Part shown: positions 1 through 8,176 of the stretch, in pieces | Numbering within the stretch: the first letter of the stretch is position 1 | How the letters are laid out: each line of letters starts with the position of its first letter | NCBI GenBank assembly: GCA_017631875.1 | Contig: JAGBSL010000051.1 | Coordinates: 1-43,174, forward strand | DNA: 43,174 nucleotides | Direction: 5' to 3' | From: Bacteroidales bacterium | GTDB taxonomy: Bacteria > Bacteroidota > Bacteroidia > Bacteroidales > UBA932 | Translations under genes and position numbers: made by a program | The notes under the pieces: generated by a model | Databases searched by the model: none | What the model was told of the DNA's origin: nothing | Seen by the model: the letters and a program-made list of their open reading frames with translations, nothing else

Positions 1-329
1 TCAGCTGGAGCATTCTCAAAGAACACAAGACTACTGTTCGAAGTAGTGAACAGCAAAAGCACTACTACCATGACAGAGGTAGTCCAAGCTGGAACCGCCT
101 CAAAGAGCCACATCATGATGGCGAAGAGGAAGATTGCGAGAGTTCTCTTCTGGATGATGGTCATGCCGTCGATCCAGTTCTCTACTGGAAGGCACCATAC
201 AACGAGGGCTGCCACAATAGCAATGATAAGGCGTATCGCTCTTGACACGGTCTTATCCTCAGTCCTGTGGGCCTTCTTCCAATTGTGATACTTCTCTACG
301 AGAGCGTATCCGGGAAAGATTTTAAACAT
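1..329 (-). CDS. SLC13/DASS-family anion symporter, N-terminal part (cut by window edge)
   Basis: The first 109 codons of a minus-strand gene are present; it runs off the left edge. The start is the ATG at 329, reading MFKIFPGYALVEKYHNW. A cytoplasmic, basic N-terminus is followed by two hydrophobic segments at about residues 31-47 and 64-98, the second containing LFEAVPAWTTSVMVVVLLL. That resembles the first conserved segment of sodium:sulfate/dicarboxylate symporters of the SLC13 (DASS) family, which import sulfate or C4-dicarboxylates with sodium. The substrate cannot be told from this fragment. A TAnnTTTG promoter element lies 47 bases upstream, so the gene probably starts its own transcript, separated from gdhA by a strong hairpin. 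The family call rests on this short region only. Confidence 0.7.
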   Translation of the reverse strand, partial: MFKIFPGYALVEKYHNWKKAHRTEDKTVSRAIRLIIAIVAALVVWCLPVENWIDGMTIIQKRTLAIFLFAIMMWLFEAVPAWTTSVMVVVLLLFTTSNSSLVFFENAPA

Positions 330-375
330 AACTTATATTTTTAGATTATAAAATTGCTCTTTTGGGAAAGCGGCG

Positions 376-383
376 CAAAGTTA
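376..383 (-). promoter_or_regulatory. -7 promoter element of the SLC13 symporter
   Basis: TAACTTTG on the minus strand matches the Bacteroidetes TAnnTTTG element and sits about 47 bases before the symporter ATG. No good -33 TTTG is seen at the usual 19-20 base spacing. Confidence 0.45.
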
Positions 384-400
384 GTTTTTAATTTTATTAA

Positions 401-442
401 AACTAAATAAAGAGGGCATTTTTTTGCCCTCTTTATTTAGTT
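401..442. terminator. Terminator hairpin downstream of gdhA
   Basis: The arms 401-418 and 425-442 are a perfect 18-bp inverted repeat around a six-T loop. It lies downstream of gdhA and upstream of the symporter promoter, so it probably ends the gdhA transcript. The AT-rich outer half of the stem gives U-rich RNA on either strand. Confidence 0.75.
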
Positions 443-491
443 ATTAAGACTAACACTCTCCTCCTTATCGTCGTCGAGTGTTATATCGCAT

Positions 492-519
492 GGAATTATC
501 TAGCGAACTAGATAATTCC
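492..519 (-). terminator. Hairpin formed by the gdhA stop codon and last codons
   Basis: On the minus strand the last codons and stop of gdhA, GGAATTATCTAG, are followed by the loop TTCG and then the exact complement CTAGATAATTCC. This is a perfect 12-bp stem with a UUCG loop. No U-tract follows directly. It could be a 3'-end stabiliser or part of a compound terminator with the hairpin at 401-442. Confidence 0.6.
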
Positions 520-1848
520 CTGCTCCAACATAGCCTGTGCAACCTTCATGAAGCCGGCGATGTTAGCACCCTTCACGTAGTTGATGTAGCCGTCTGGCTG
601 AGTTCCGTACTTAACGCAAGCCTCGTGGATGTTAGACATGATAGCGTGGAGCTTCTCGTCAACCTCAGCAGGAGACCAGCTGATGTGCATAGCGTTCTGA
701 GTCATCTCGAGACCTGAAGTTGCAACACCACCAGCGTTTACAGCCTTACCAGGAGCGAACATGATGCCTGCCTTCTGGTATGCTGCGATAGCCTCAGGAG
801 TACATCCCATGTTAGAAACCTCAGCTACGAGCCAAGTACCGTTAGCGAGGAGTTCCTCAGCGTCAGCACCTGTCATCTCGTTCTGGAATGCGCATGGCAT
901 AGCGATGTCGCACTTGATGCTCCAAGCCTTCTTGCCTGGGTAGAATGTTGCTGAAGGGAACTTCTCTGCGAATGGAGCTACAACGTCGTTGTTAGAAGCG
1001 CGGAGCTCGAGCATGTAAGCGATCTTCTCCTCGTTCATTCCCTCTGGATCGTAGATAGCACCGTCCGGACCTGAGATAGCGACAACCTTAGCGCCGAGCT
1101 CAGTAGCCTTTGTTGCAGCACCCCATGCTACGTTACCGAAGCCTGAGAGAGCGATAGTCTTGCCCTTGATGTCCTTGCCAGCCATCTGAAGCATGTGCTC
1201 TACGAAGTATACGGCACCGAAACCTGTAGCCTCTGGACGGAGGATAGAACCACCCCAAGTAAGACCCTTACCTGTGAGGACACCTGTGTTGTACTGCTGA
1301 GCAAGCTTCTTGTACATACCGTACATGTAACCGATCTCACGGCCACCTACTCCGATATCACCAGCTGGAACGTCCTGGTCTGGACCGAGGATCTTCCAAA
1401 GCTCAAGCATGAATGCCTGGCAGAAACGCATGATCTCAGCGTCTGACTTTCCTCTTGGGTTGAAGTCTGAACCACCCTTACCGCCACCCATAGGGAGAGT
1501 TGTGAGGGCATTCTTGAATGTCTGCTCGAATCCGAGGAACTTAAGGATTGAGAGGTTTACTGAAGGATGGAAACGGAGACCGCCCTTGTAAGGTCCGATA
1601 GCAGAGTTGAACTGTACTCTGTAACCTGTGTTTGTCTGAACCTCGCCATTGTCGTCTACCCATGTAACCTTGAAAGTAAGGATACGCTCAGGCTCTACGA
1701 TACGCTCAACGATCTTAGCCTTCTCAAACTCTGGGTGCTGGTTGTAAACTTCCTCGATAGACTCCAATACTTCGTGTACTGCCTGAAGATACTCTGGCTC
1801 ATACTGATACTTGGCCTGGAGTTTGGCCATCAATTCCTGTGTGTTCAT
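508..1848 (-). CDS. gdhA: NADP-type glutamate dehydrogenase
   Basis: This enzyme reversibly aminates 2-oxoglutarate to glutamate with NAD(P)H in the cytoplasm and is a main route of ammonia assimilation in Bacteroidales. The 446-residue length is typical of the hexameric bacterial family. Visible motifs are KGGLRFHPSVN at about 88-98, the LPMGGGKGG segment with the substrate-binding Lys near 124, RPEATGFGAVYF near 205, and a Rossmann ALSGFGNVAWG segment near 235. The 113-base gap to the upstream korB holds two GC-rich tandem repeats and no TAnnTTTG element, so transcription from the kor genes through the gap is possible. The last codons and stop form one arm of a perfect hairpin. The family call is secure. 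Preference for NADPH over NADH is inferred from similarity to known Bacteroides GdhA. Confidence 0.95.
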   Translation of the reverse strand: MNTQELMAKLQAKYQYEPEYLQAVHEVLESIEEVYNQHPEFEKAKIVERIVEPERILTFKVTWVDDNGEVQTNTGYRVQFNSAIGPYKGGLRFHPSVNLSILKFLGFEQTFKNALTTLPMGGGKGGSDFNPRGKSDAEIMRFCQAFMLELWKILGPDQDVPAGDIGVGGREIGYMYGMYKKLAQQYNTGVLTGKGLTWGGSILRPEATGFGAVYFVEHMLQMAGKDIKGKTIALSGFGNVAWGAATKATELGAKVVAISGPDGAIYDPEGMNEEKIAYMLELRASNNDVVAPFAEKFPSATFYPGKKAWSIKCDIAMPCAFQNEMTGADAEELLANGTWLVAEVSNMGCTPEAIAAYQKAGIMFAPGKAVNAGGVATSGLEMTQNAMHISWSPAEVDEKLHAIMSNIHEACVKYGTQPDGYINYVKGANIAGFMKVAQAMLEQGII

Positions 1849-1890
1849 TTTGTTGTTATTAGTTGGTTATTGTTTGTTTTACTGTTTTGT

Positions 1891-1949
1891 CTATTTTGCA
1901 TGGGGGCTTCGCCCGGGAAGCTATTTTGTATGGGGGCTTCGCCCGGAAG
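1891..1949. repeat. Two tandem 30-bp GC-hairpin repeats between korB and gdhA
   Basis: Two adjacent copies (1891-1920 and 1921-1949) begin CTATTTTG and contain the small hairpin GGGCTTCGCCC. They differ by one substitution and one missing G. They lie between the korB stop hairpin and the gdhA start, and may weaken or set read-through into gdhA. Confidence 0.8.
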
Positions 1950-1974
1950 TGAAGTAGTCACCTACTTCACTTCC
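1945..1974 (-). terminator. Hairpin formed by the korB stop codon and last codons
   Basis: The minus-strand sequence GGAAGTGAAGTAG, which includes the korB stop TAG, is followed by the loop GTGA and its exact 13-base complement. In RNA the loop is of GNRA type. The two GC-rich tandem repeats follow immediately. Termination or 3' protection is inferred. Confidence 0.6.
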
Positions 1975-2981
1975 CAAGTAGACCCACTGCGGAGAAGATC
2001 GTCCACGCACTGGATCTTGGATTTTGCCTTTACGTCAGCTAACTGATCGCGGACACCGTCGTCGTATGTGACATCCTTTACATCACGGATGACTCCGAGA
2101 GCCACAGGGAAGTCAGGATACTTCATGTCGGCAAGCATCATGTGGATACCTACATTGTCCGAATGTGCGTCATGTACAAGGATCTGATCCTCTGTCACGC
2201 CGTTCTCACCGATAGTCACGACTCTGAGACCCATGCCGTCAAGAACGAGACCCTTGTCCTTGTTCTTACCGAAGATCATCTTCTCGCCATGACGAAGAAC
2301 GATGGTCCTGTCTGCACGGAACTCTCTGTCAGCGATAAGCTTATGCGCACCGTCATTGAAGATCACGCAGTTTGTAAGGATCTCCATCACCGAACAGCCG
2401 TCGTGTTTTGCTGCCGAAAGCATGATTTCCGATGTAAGCTTCAGCTCCGAATCAAGCGAACGGGCGAAGAATGTACCCTTGGCACCGAGAACAAGGCTAC
2501 CAGGATTGAACGGATGCTCCACTGTTCCGTAAGGAGACGTCTTCGAGATCGCACCGAAACGTGATGTCGGAGAGTACTGTCCCTTTGTCAGACCGTAGAT
2601 CTGGTTATTGAAAAGGATGATGTTGATGTCTACATTCCTTCTGATAGCGTGGATGAAGTGATTACCACCGATCGCGAGGGCATCACCGTCTCCACATGCC
2701 TGCCATACGGTAAGGTCAGGATTTGCAACCTTGATACCTGTAGAGATAGCTGTTGCGCGGCCGTGAATACTATGGAATCCATACGTATTCATATAATAAG
2801 GTAGACGTGACGAACAACCGATACCGGAAACTACCACATATCTTTCCTTGCTGTAGCCCAATGCTTCAGTCACATCAGGAAGAGCTCTCTGCAATGCTGC
2901 GAGTACACCATGGTCACCACAACCCGGGCACCATCTTACTTCCTGGTCACTCTTGAATTCTTTGAATGTATATCTTGGCAT
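1962..2981 (-). CDS. korB: 2-oxoglutarate:ferredoxin oxidoreductase, beta subunit (TPP-binding)
   Basis: This subunit binds thiamine diphosphate and works with KorA to decarboxylate a 2-oxoacid, giving acyl-CoA, CO2 and reduced ferredoxin, or the reverse for carbon fixation. The 339-residue protein has the VRWCPGCGDHG motif (Cys 18 and 21), the TPP/Mg motif GDGDALAIGGNHF from residue 97, and FNNQIYGLTKGQYSPTS near 124-140, all typical of OFOR beta subunits. It starts two bases after the korA stop, so the two are cotranscribed. The neighbouring gdhA uses the same keto acid, which favours 2-oxoglutarate over pyruvate as substrate. That specificity is inferred from context and family resemblance. 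Confidence 0.9.
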   Translation of the reverse strand: MPRYTFKEFKSDQEVRWCPGCGDHGVLAALQRALPDVTEALGYSKERYVVVSGIGCSSRLPYYMNTYGFHSIHGRATAISTGIKVANPDLTVWQACGDGDALAIGGNHFIHAIRRNVDINIILFNNQIYGLTKGQYSPTSRFGAISKTSPYGTVEHPFNPGSLVLGAKGTFFARSLDSELKLTSEIMLSAAKHDGCSVMEILTNCVIFNDGAHKLIADREFRADRTIVLRHGEKMIFGKNKDKGLVLDGMGLRVVTIGENGVTEDQILVHDAHSDNVGIHMMLADMKYPDFPVALGVIRDVKDVTYDDGVRDQLADVKAKSKIQCVDDLLRSGSTWEVK

Positions 2982-2983
2982 AA

Positions 2984-4813
2984 CTAAAAATTCTCTTTGA
3001 TTGCTGATGTAATCTCCTGCACAAGGAACGGTTGGCCCTGGACCTTGTTGAACTGCTCATACTTGAACTGAGGGAGAAGACCGCGTAGATAATTTACGAA
3101 CTGACCGCTGTTGAGCTCGCATACGAGGATCTTATCGAACTTCTCGAATACCTCAGCTGTGTTCTTTGGAAGAGGCATGATGTAATCGAAATGAGCAAAG
3201 CTCACATCGATGCCCTCAGCACGAACTTCCTGTACTGCTGAAAGAAGGTGACCGTATGTTCCTCCCCAACCGACTACGAGAAGCTTACCGCTCTCTGCGC
3301 CGTCAACCTTGAGTTCAGGAATATAGTTTGCCACTCTCTGCACCTTTTCCATTCTCTCCTTGACCATGAGATCATGATTCATCGGATCTGATGAAATCAC
3401 GCCGTCATGATTCTTCTCGAGACCACCGACACGATGCTCGCATCCTGCCATTCCTGGCACGGCCCACTTGCGCGCAAGCGTTTCAGGATCTCTATGGAAC
3501 GGCTTATACGGCACGTTCGGCTGGGCAAACGGAGCTACGATCTTCGGATAATCCTTCATTGAAGGGATGAGCCATGGCTCTGAACCGTTTCCGAGGAAGC
3601 CTTCTGTGAGAAGGAGTACCGGGGTCATGTGCTCTACTGCAATTTTTGCAGCATTGAAAGCTGCATCAAAGCATCCTGCTGGAGAGTGTGCTGCCATTAC
3701 GACCATAGGGCACTCACCGTTTCTACCGTAAAGAGCCTGGTTAAGGTCGGTCTGCTCAGTCTTTGTAGGGATACCAGTAGAAGGGCCGGCACGCTGAACG
3801 TCCACGATAACAAGAGGAAGCTCGGTCATGACAGCAAGTCCCATAGCCTCAGACTTGAGAGAGAGACCTGGACCTGATGTTGTAGTCACCGCCAGATTAC
3901 CTGCGAATGCCGCTCCAATCGCTGTACAGATACCTGCAATCTCATCCTCTGCCTGAAGAGTCTTTGCTCCAAGGCTCTTGTGGATAGCAAGCTCCTCAAG
4001 AATACCTGTTGCTGGAGTGATAGGATATGATCCGCAGAAGAGAGGCAGATTTGCCTTCTCTGCCGCCGCGAGAAGTCCCCAAGCTGTCGCCTGGTTACCA
4101 TTGATATTTCTATAGAGACCCTTAGGCTGGGCAGCAGGCTCGATGCTATAAGTGTTTGCAATCGCCTGGATATTGGCTGCATAGTTGAAACCATCCTTGA
4201 GCACCTTCTTATTAGGCTCGACAAGGTGTGGCTTCTTCTTTCCGAACTTGCGCTCCAGATACTGGAAGATGTACTCCATCGGACGGTTGAAGATATAGCA
4301 GGCCATACCGAGGGTGAACATGTTCTTGCACTTCTCGATGGTCTTCTTGTCAAGACCGCTGTCCTTCAAGCTCTCGTGTGTGAGAGTCGTGATCGGAGCG
4401 ACGATGATTGTCCTGTCCTCGATGTGCATTTCCGCAATCGGATCGCCTTCGAAGCCCGCTCTTGCAAGACCTGTCTCATCAAATGTATCTGAGTCAATGA
4501 GCACCATAGCTGTCCTCTTGAGCCACTTTGCATTGGCCTTGAGGGCTGCGGGGTTCATTGCGACGAGAAGGTCGCAGAAGTCACCTGGAGTTGTGATGTG
4601 CTCGCTGCCGATGTGTACCTGGAATCCGGAAACACCCGATACGGTGCCTTGAGGCGCCCTGATTTCCGCAGGATAGTCTGGGAAAGTCGAAAGTTCGTTA
4701 CCGAAGATAGCTGACATATCTGCAAAAAGAGACCCGGTGAGCTGCATACCATCTCCCGAATCTCCTGCAAATCTTATGACAACATCTTTAGTATCAATTA
4801 CCTTATGTTGCAT
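2984..4813 (-). CDS. korA: 2-oxoglutarate:ferredoxin oxidoreductase, fused gamma-alpha subunit
   Basis: This is the partner of KorB. In its 609 residues a gamma (CoA-associated) domain occupies about residues 1-200, beginning with FAGDSGDGMQLTGSLFA, and is fused to an alpha pyrimidine-binding domain at about 230-600 with SYPITPATGILEEL and TTTSGPGLSLKSEAMGLAV. Gamma-alpha fusion is the usual arrangement in Bacteroidetes. No ferredoxin-like 4Fe-4S cluster domain is seen in this protein, so electrons probably leave via KorB or a separate ferredoxin. A TACATTTG element 43 bases upstream suggests the kor transcript starts here, separated from skp by a hairpin. Confidence in the family is high and in the exact substrate moderate. 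Confidence 0.9.
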   Translation of the reverse strand: MQHKVIDTKDVVIRFAGDSGDGMQLTGSLFADMSAIFGNELSTFPDYPAEIRAPQGTVSGVSGFQVHIGSEHITTPGDFCDLLVAMNPAALKANAKWLKRTAMVLIDSDTFDETGLARAGFEGDPIAEMHIEDRTIIVAPITTLTHESLKDSGLDKKTIEKCKNMFTLGMACYIFNRPMEYIFQYLERKFGKKKPHLVEPNKKVLKDGFNYAANIQAIANTYSIEPAAQPKGLYRNINGNQATAWGLLAAAEKANLPLFCGSYPITPATGILEELAIHKSLGAKTLQAEDEIAGICTAIGAAFAGNLAVTTTSGPGLSLKSEAMGLAVMTELPLVIVDVQRAGPSTGIPTKTEQTDLNQALYGRNGECPMVVMAAHSPAGCFDAAFNAAKIAVEHMTPVLLLTEGFLGNGSEPWLIPSMKDYPKIVAPFAQPNVPYKPFHRDPETLARKWAVPGMAGCEHRVGGLEKNHDGVISSDPMNHDLMVKERMEKVQRVANYIPELKVDGAESGKLLVVGWGGTYGHLLSAVQEVRAEGIDVSFAHFDYIMPLPKNTAEVFEKFDKILVCELNSGQFVNYLRGLLPQFKYEQFNKVQGQPFLVQEITSAIKENF

Positions 4814-4855
4814 AGCTAGTGTTATAATTTTAAATCAAAGATTTAGATTGTCCTA

Positions 4856-4863
4856 CAAATGTA
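4856..4863 (-). promoter_or_regulatory. -7 promoter element of korAB
   Basis: TACATTTG on the minus strand, about 43 bases before the korA ATG, matches TAnnTTTG. The -33 position is not a clear TTTG. Confidence 0.45.
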
Positions 4864-4900
4864 TGTAATTTTCTGTAACGTTGGATATAAATATTACGTT

Positions 4901-4953
4901 TTTTAAACAATGAAGGCCGAAAGTTATAACTTCCGGCCTTCATTGTTTAAAAA
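4901..4953 (-). terminator. Terminator-like hairpin after skp
   Basis: Arms 4903-4919 and 4934-4950 are a perfect 17-bp repeat with core AATGAAGGCCG. The interior is itself partly palindromic. It begins a few bases after the skp stop and lies just upstream of the korA promoter. Confidence 0.65.
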
Positions 4954-4958
4954 TCATA

Positions 4959-5522
4959 TTACATACCCTGGGCAGCCTGTGCCTTAGCCATCATTTCTGC
5001 CTGAAGAGTTTCAAGAGTTCTACCCTCAGGGATATTAAGTGCTGTTCTTGCCTCTGGAGTTAGGTTAAGAAGCTGAGCCTCGTCAACATAGAGGAAAGAC
5101 GCCTTCTCGAAGACAGCAGCAACGCCATGAGTCTTAGCAAGCTCATTTACGACATTGTTAACCTTCTCGATGATAGGAGCCTGAAGTTGCTGCTGAAGCT
5201 GCTGAAGTTCCTGCTGAAGGCTCTGCTGTGTCTGCTCGAGTCTTGCCTGGATATCCATGATCTCCTTCTCCTTGATCTCTCGTACTGACTGTGTCCATGT
5301 TGCCGCCTTCTGCTCGTACTGCTGCATCTTTGTCTGATACTCCTCGTACATTGACATGAGGATTTCCTCATTAGTCTTAGAGTTCTCCTCGAGGGTTGCT
5401 CTCGCCTCGTCCATCTCCGGCATGAGCATTACGAGTTCATTGAAGTCTACGTAAGCGAATTTCTGTGCAAATGCAGACACTGACATAAGGGCCATTGCTG
5501 CAATGATGATGATTCTTTTCAT
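4959..5522 (-). CDS. skp: OmpH/Skp-family periplasmic chaperone
   Basis: Skp-family proteins hold unfolded outer-membrane proteins in the periplasm on the way to the BAM complex. The 187-residue protein has a signal peptide (MKRIIIIAAMALMSVSAFA, cleavage near residue 19) and then KFAYVDFNELV, typical of the OmpH family start. A long Gln/Glu-rich helical stretch at about 40-125 is predicted to form the coiled-coil tentacles. It lies 30 bases downstream of bamA on the same strand with no terminator between, an arrangement common in Bacteroidetes. A hairpin follows the stop. A second OmpH-like protein, a lipoprotein, is encoded at 10647. The family is clear; individual clients are unknown. Confidence 0.9.
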   Translation of the reverse strand: MKRIIIIAAMALMSVSAFAQKFAYVDFNELVMLMPEMDEARATLEENSKTNEEILMSMYEEYQTKMQQYEQKAATWTQSVREIKEKEIMDIQARLEQTQQSLQQELQQLQQQLQAPIIEKVNNVVNELAKTHGVAAVFEKASFLYVDEAQLLNLTPEARTALNIPEGRTLETLQAEMMAKAQAAQGM

Positions 5523-5552
5523 AATTATTAGTTTTTATTTTAATTATTCATA

Positions 5553-8138
5553 TTAGAACTGCTGACCGATCACGAAGTGGAACTGGCTCTTTCCGTTTAC
5601 AGGATCGTCGAATCCCCATCCCCAGTCGACTCCAAGGAGACCGATCATAGGCAGGAACACTCTCACACCCACACCGGCAGATCTCTTGATCTGGAACGGA
5701 TTGAAATTTCTGATATCAGACCAGCAGTTACCTCCTTCGAGGAAGAGCAATGCATAGATTGTAGACTGAGGCTGAAGGATAACAGGGTATCTCAACTCGA
5801 CTGTAAATTTATCGTAAACGTTACCTGCATAGTAGTTTCCTGTCGAACTGTTCTCCGATGCCAGCGGTGTCAGCGAGTAGTTCGTATATCCACGCAATGA
5901 TATGATTTCCGAACCATAGGTGTCATAACCCGACATACCGTCTCCTCCGACGCGGAATCCCTCGAACGGAGAATATCCCCACTTTCTGTTATAATATCCG
6001 AGATATCCGAACTGCGCGCGTGCCATCAGGACGAGGTCTCCGACAAGCTTTGTATAAAGCGCACCCTTGAAAGACCACTTATGATACTCGATCCATCTAT
6101 AATGGTTCTGGGAAGTCTGGAAACTGTAGTCGATCTTCTTAGGATCATCGACCTTTGTCGGGTTTCCATCCTCATCAAGAAGACCAAAATCCTTCTTTCT
6201 GAGAAGAGAGTATGGAGGAGTCAACTGAAGCGAGAAGCTGAAATCCGATCCCACACGTGGATAAATCTGCTGGTCGGTAGAGTTTCTCGAAAGACTCAAT
6301 GTGTAGCTCAGGTTATGCGATATACCAGTGTCGAACATGAACTGATAGATCCAATTCTGCAGATTGTATGTCTGCCAGCTGAGCTGATTATATAATACGA
6401 AGTAGTTATCCGGCCATTTGAGGCGCTTACCTATACCTGCTGCAAATCCGTAAACCTCCATGAACTGGTCATTATTGAGGATATTGAGAGCGAGGTATGA
6501 GTTTGTCTGTCTTGTATAGTACAGCGACATGTTCAGCGAAGTAGGCTTCTTTCCGAAGAGCCATGGCTCAGAGAAGCTTGCAGAAAGGCTTGTATAATAT
6601 GTACCGTTTGTCTGGAAGCGGATAGCAAGGTTCTGCGCATCTCCCAGCGGAACAGGGCGCCATGCCGATTTATCGAAGAATCTGCGTGTCGAGAAGTTGT
6701 TGAAACTAACTCCGACTGTCGCCACAAAAGTGTTACCTCCCCATCCTCCGGAAAGTTCAAGCTGGCTTGAAGGCTTCTCGGTCACATTATATACAAGGTC
6801 TACTGTGTTGTTCAACTGATTAGGAATGATCGAATATCCCTTTGCAGGATCTGTAATGGCTTCAGGGTCGAACTGTCCCATTGACGCGATTTCACGGATA
6901 GAACGTTCGAAGTCAGACTGACTGAACAGATAACCAGGACGTGTAAAAACCTGACGACGGATAACCCTTTCATTTGTAAGGTCATTACCGTTGATCACGA
7001 TATTGTTCAGCGTTGCAGGCTTGCCTTCGACAACTCTCATCTCGACATCTACTGAGTCACCCTCTATGTTAAGTTCCACGGGCTGAAGATTGAAGAAGAG
7101 ATATCCGTTGTCGCGATACAGCTTAGAGACATCGTATTCGCTCTGCTTACCACCACCGAAAAGACGTTTCTCCATCGTAACAACGTCGTAAACATCACCC
7201 TTGGCAATCTTCAGAACCTCATTGAGAGTTTCAGTGCTATACACAGAGTTACCTGTCCATGTGATGTCTCTGAAGAAGTACTGTCTTCCCTCATCGATCT
7301 CGAAATCGATCTGCAGACGTCCCGGCTCGATATAATACATCGTATCACGGACTATTCTTGCATCCCTATAACCGGCCTCATTGAAGGCGCTGAGCATCAG
7401 TCGCTTATCATTCTCATACTCTTCCTCATTGAACTTCTTCGAACTGAAGAAACTGATAAAACGCGCATCCTTGGTCTTCTTCATTGACCTGGCAAGCTTA
7501 TTCTCCTTTACGTGGTGGTTTCCTGTAAAGGTAATCTTCTTTACCTTTACTTTCTCTCCCCTGTTGACCGCAAACTGGACACGGATGGCGGATCTGATCA
7601 CTGTGTCCTTCTTGGTATTTACGTCCACTTCGACATTCAGGAATCCCTTTTCCTTATAATATCTCTTGATGATACCGATTGCGGTATTTGCCACATACTC
7701 CGAGAACTCACCTCCTCGACGCAGGTTGAGCCTGTCCATGAGTTCCTTCTGCTCGCCAGACTTCACTCCACTGAAAGTCCATCGTGAAACCCTCGGTCTC
7801 TCTATAATGCTGATCTTGAAAAAAGCAGTATCTCTTGACGGAGCAATGGAATCGATCGCGATTGCGACATCTTCAAAGTATCTCTGCTTCCAGAGACGGT
7901 CTACTACAGAAGAAAGTTCCTCGCTTGGAACAGAGACCTCCATTCCTTTCTGCAGACCTGTAATCTGGAGAACCTGTTCAGGAGAGAAGTAACTGCAACC
8001 TTCGACAGTAACACCACCGACAATATATTTCTTCGGATTATTGTAATCCACAACTACGTCTCCACCGGCCTTCTGCGCCCACAACGGGAGCGTCATGACC
8101 AGAGAGAGAAGGAGCGTGGCGAAACGATTATATCTCAT
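5553..8138 (-). CDS. bamA: Outer-membrane protein assembly factor BamA
   Basis: BamA is the Omp85 core that inserts beta-barrel proteins into the outer membrane. The 861-residue protein has a signal peptide (MRYNRFATLLLSLVMTLPLWA) and POTRA repeats over about residues 35-440, for example IVGGVTVEGCSYFSPEQVLQ and KVKKITFTGNHHVKENKL. A C-terminal barrel over about 460-861 ends in FHFVIGQQF, with the terminal aromatic residue expected of barrel proteins. The barrel contains VGGDGMSGYDTYGSEIISLRGY, resembling the conserved L6 loop with its RGY. It is followed by skp and preceded by uppS. A TATCTTTG element in the 38-base gap after uppS may drive bamA-skp. The second outer-membrane lipoprotein of the complex, BamD, is encoded at 16215. 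Confidence 0.95.
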   Translation of the reverse strand: MRYNRFATLLLSLVMTLPLWAQKAGGDVVVDYNNPKKYIVGGVTVEGCSYFSPEQVLQITGLQKGMEVSVPSEELSSVVDRLWKQRYFEDVAIAIDSIAPSRDTAFFKISIIERPRVSRWTFSGVKSGEQKELMDRLNLRRGGEFSEYVANTAIGIIKRYYKEKGFLNVEVDVNTKKDTVIRSAIRVQFAVNRGEKVKVKKITFTGNHHVKENKLARSMKKTKDARFISFFSSKKFNEEEYENDKRLMLSAFNEAGYRDARIVRDTMYYIEPGRLQIDFEIDEGRQYFFRDITWTGNSVYSTETLNEVLKIAKGDVYDVVTMEKRLFGGGKQSEYDVSKLYRDNGYLFFNLQPVELNIEGDSVDVEMRVVEGKPATLNNIVINGNDLTNERVIRRQVFTRPGYLFSQSDFERSIREIASMGQFDPEAITDPAKGYSIIPNQLNNTVDLVYNVTEKPSSQLELSGGWGGNTFVATVGVSFNNFSTRRFFDKSAWRPVPLGDAQNLAIRFQTNGTYYTSLSASFSEPWLFGKKPTSLNMSLYYTRQTNSYLALNILNNDQFMEVYGFAAGIGKRLKWPDNYFVLYNQLSWQTYNLQNWIYQFMFDTGISHNLSYTLSLSRNSTDQQIYPRVGSDFSFSLQLTPPYSLLRKKDFGLLDEDGNPTKVDDPKKIDYSFQTSQNHYRWIEYHKWSFKGALYTKLVGDLVLMARAQFGYLGYYNRKWGYSPFEGFRVGGDGMSGYDTYGSEIISLRGYTNYSLTPLASENSSTGNYYAGNVYDKFTVELRYPVILQPQSTIYALLFLEGGNCWSDIRNFNPFQIKRSAGVGVRVFLPMIGLLGVDWGWGFDDPVNGKSQFHFVIGQQF

Positions 8139-8163
8139 TTTATATACGTAGTATTCAAAACTG

Positions 8164-8171
8164 CAAAGATA
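8164..8171 (-). promoter_or_regulatory. -7 promoter element before bamA
   Basis: TATCTTTG on the minus strand, 26 bases before the bamA ATG, fits TAnnTTTG. It could give bamA-skp a promoter in addition to read-through from nadK-uppS. Confidence 0.5.
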
Positions 8172-8176
8172 AGCAA

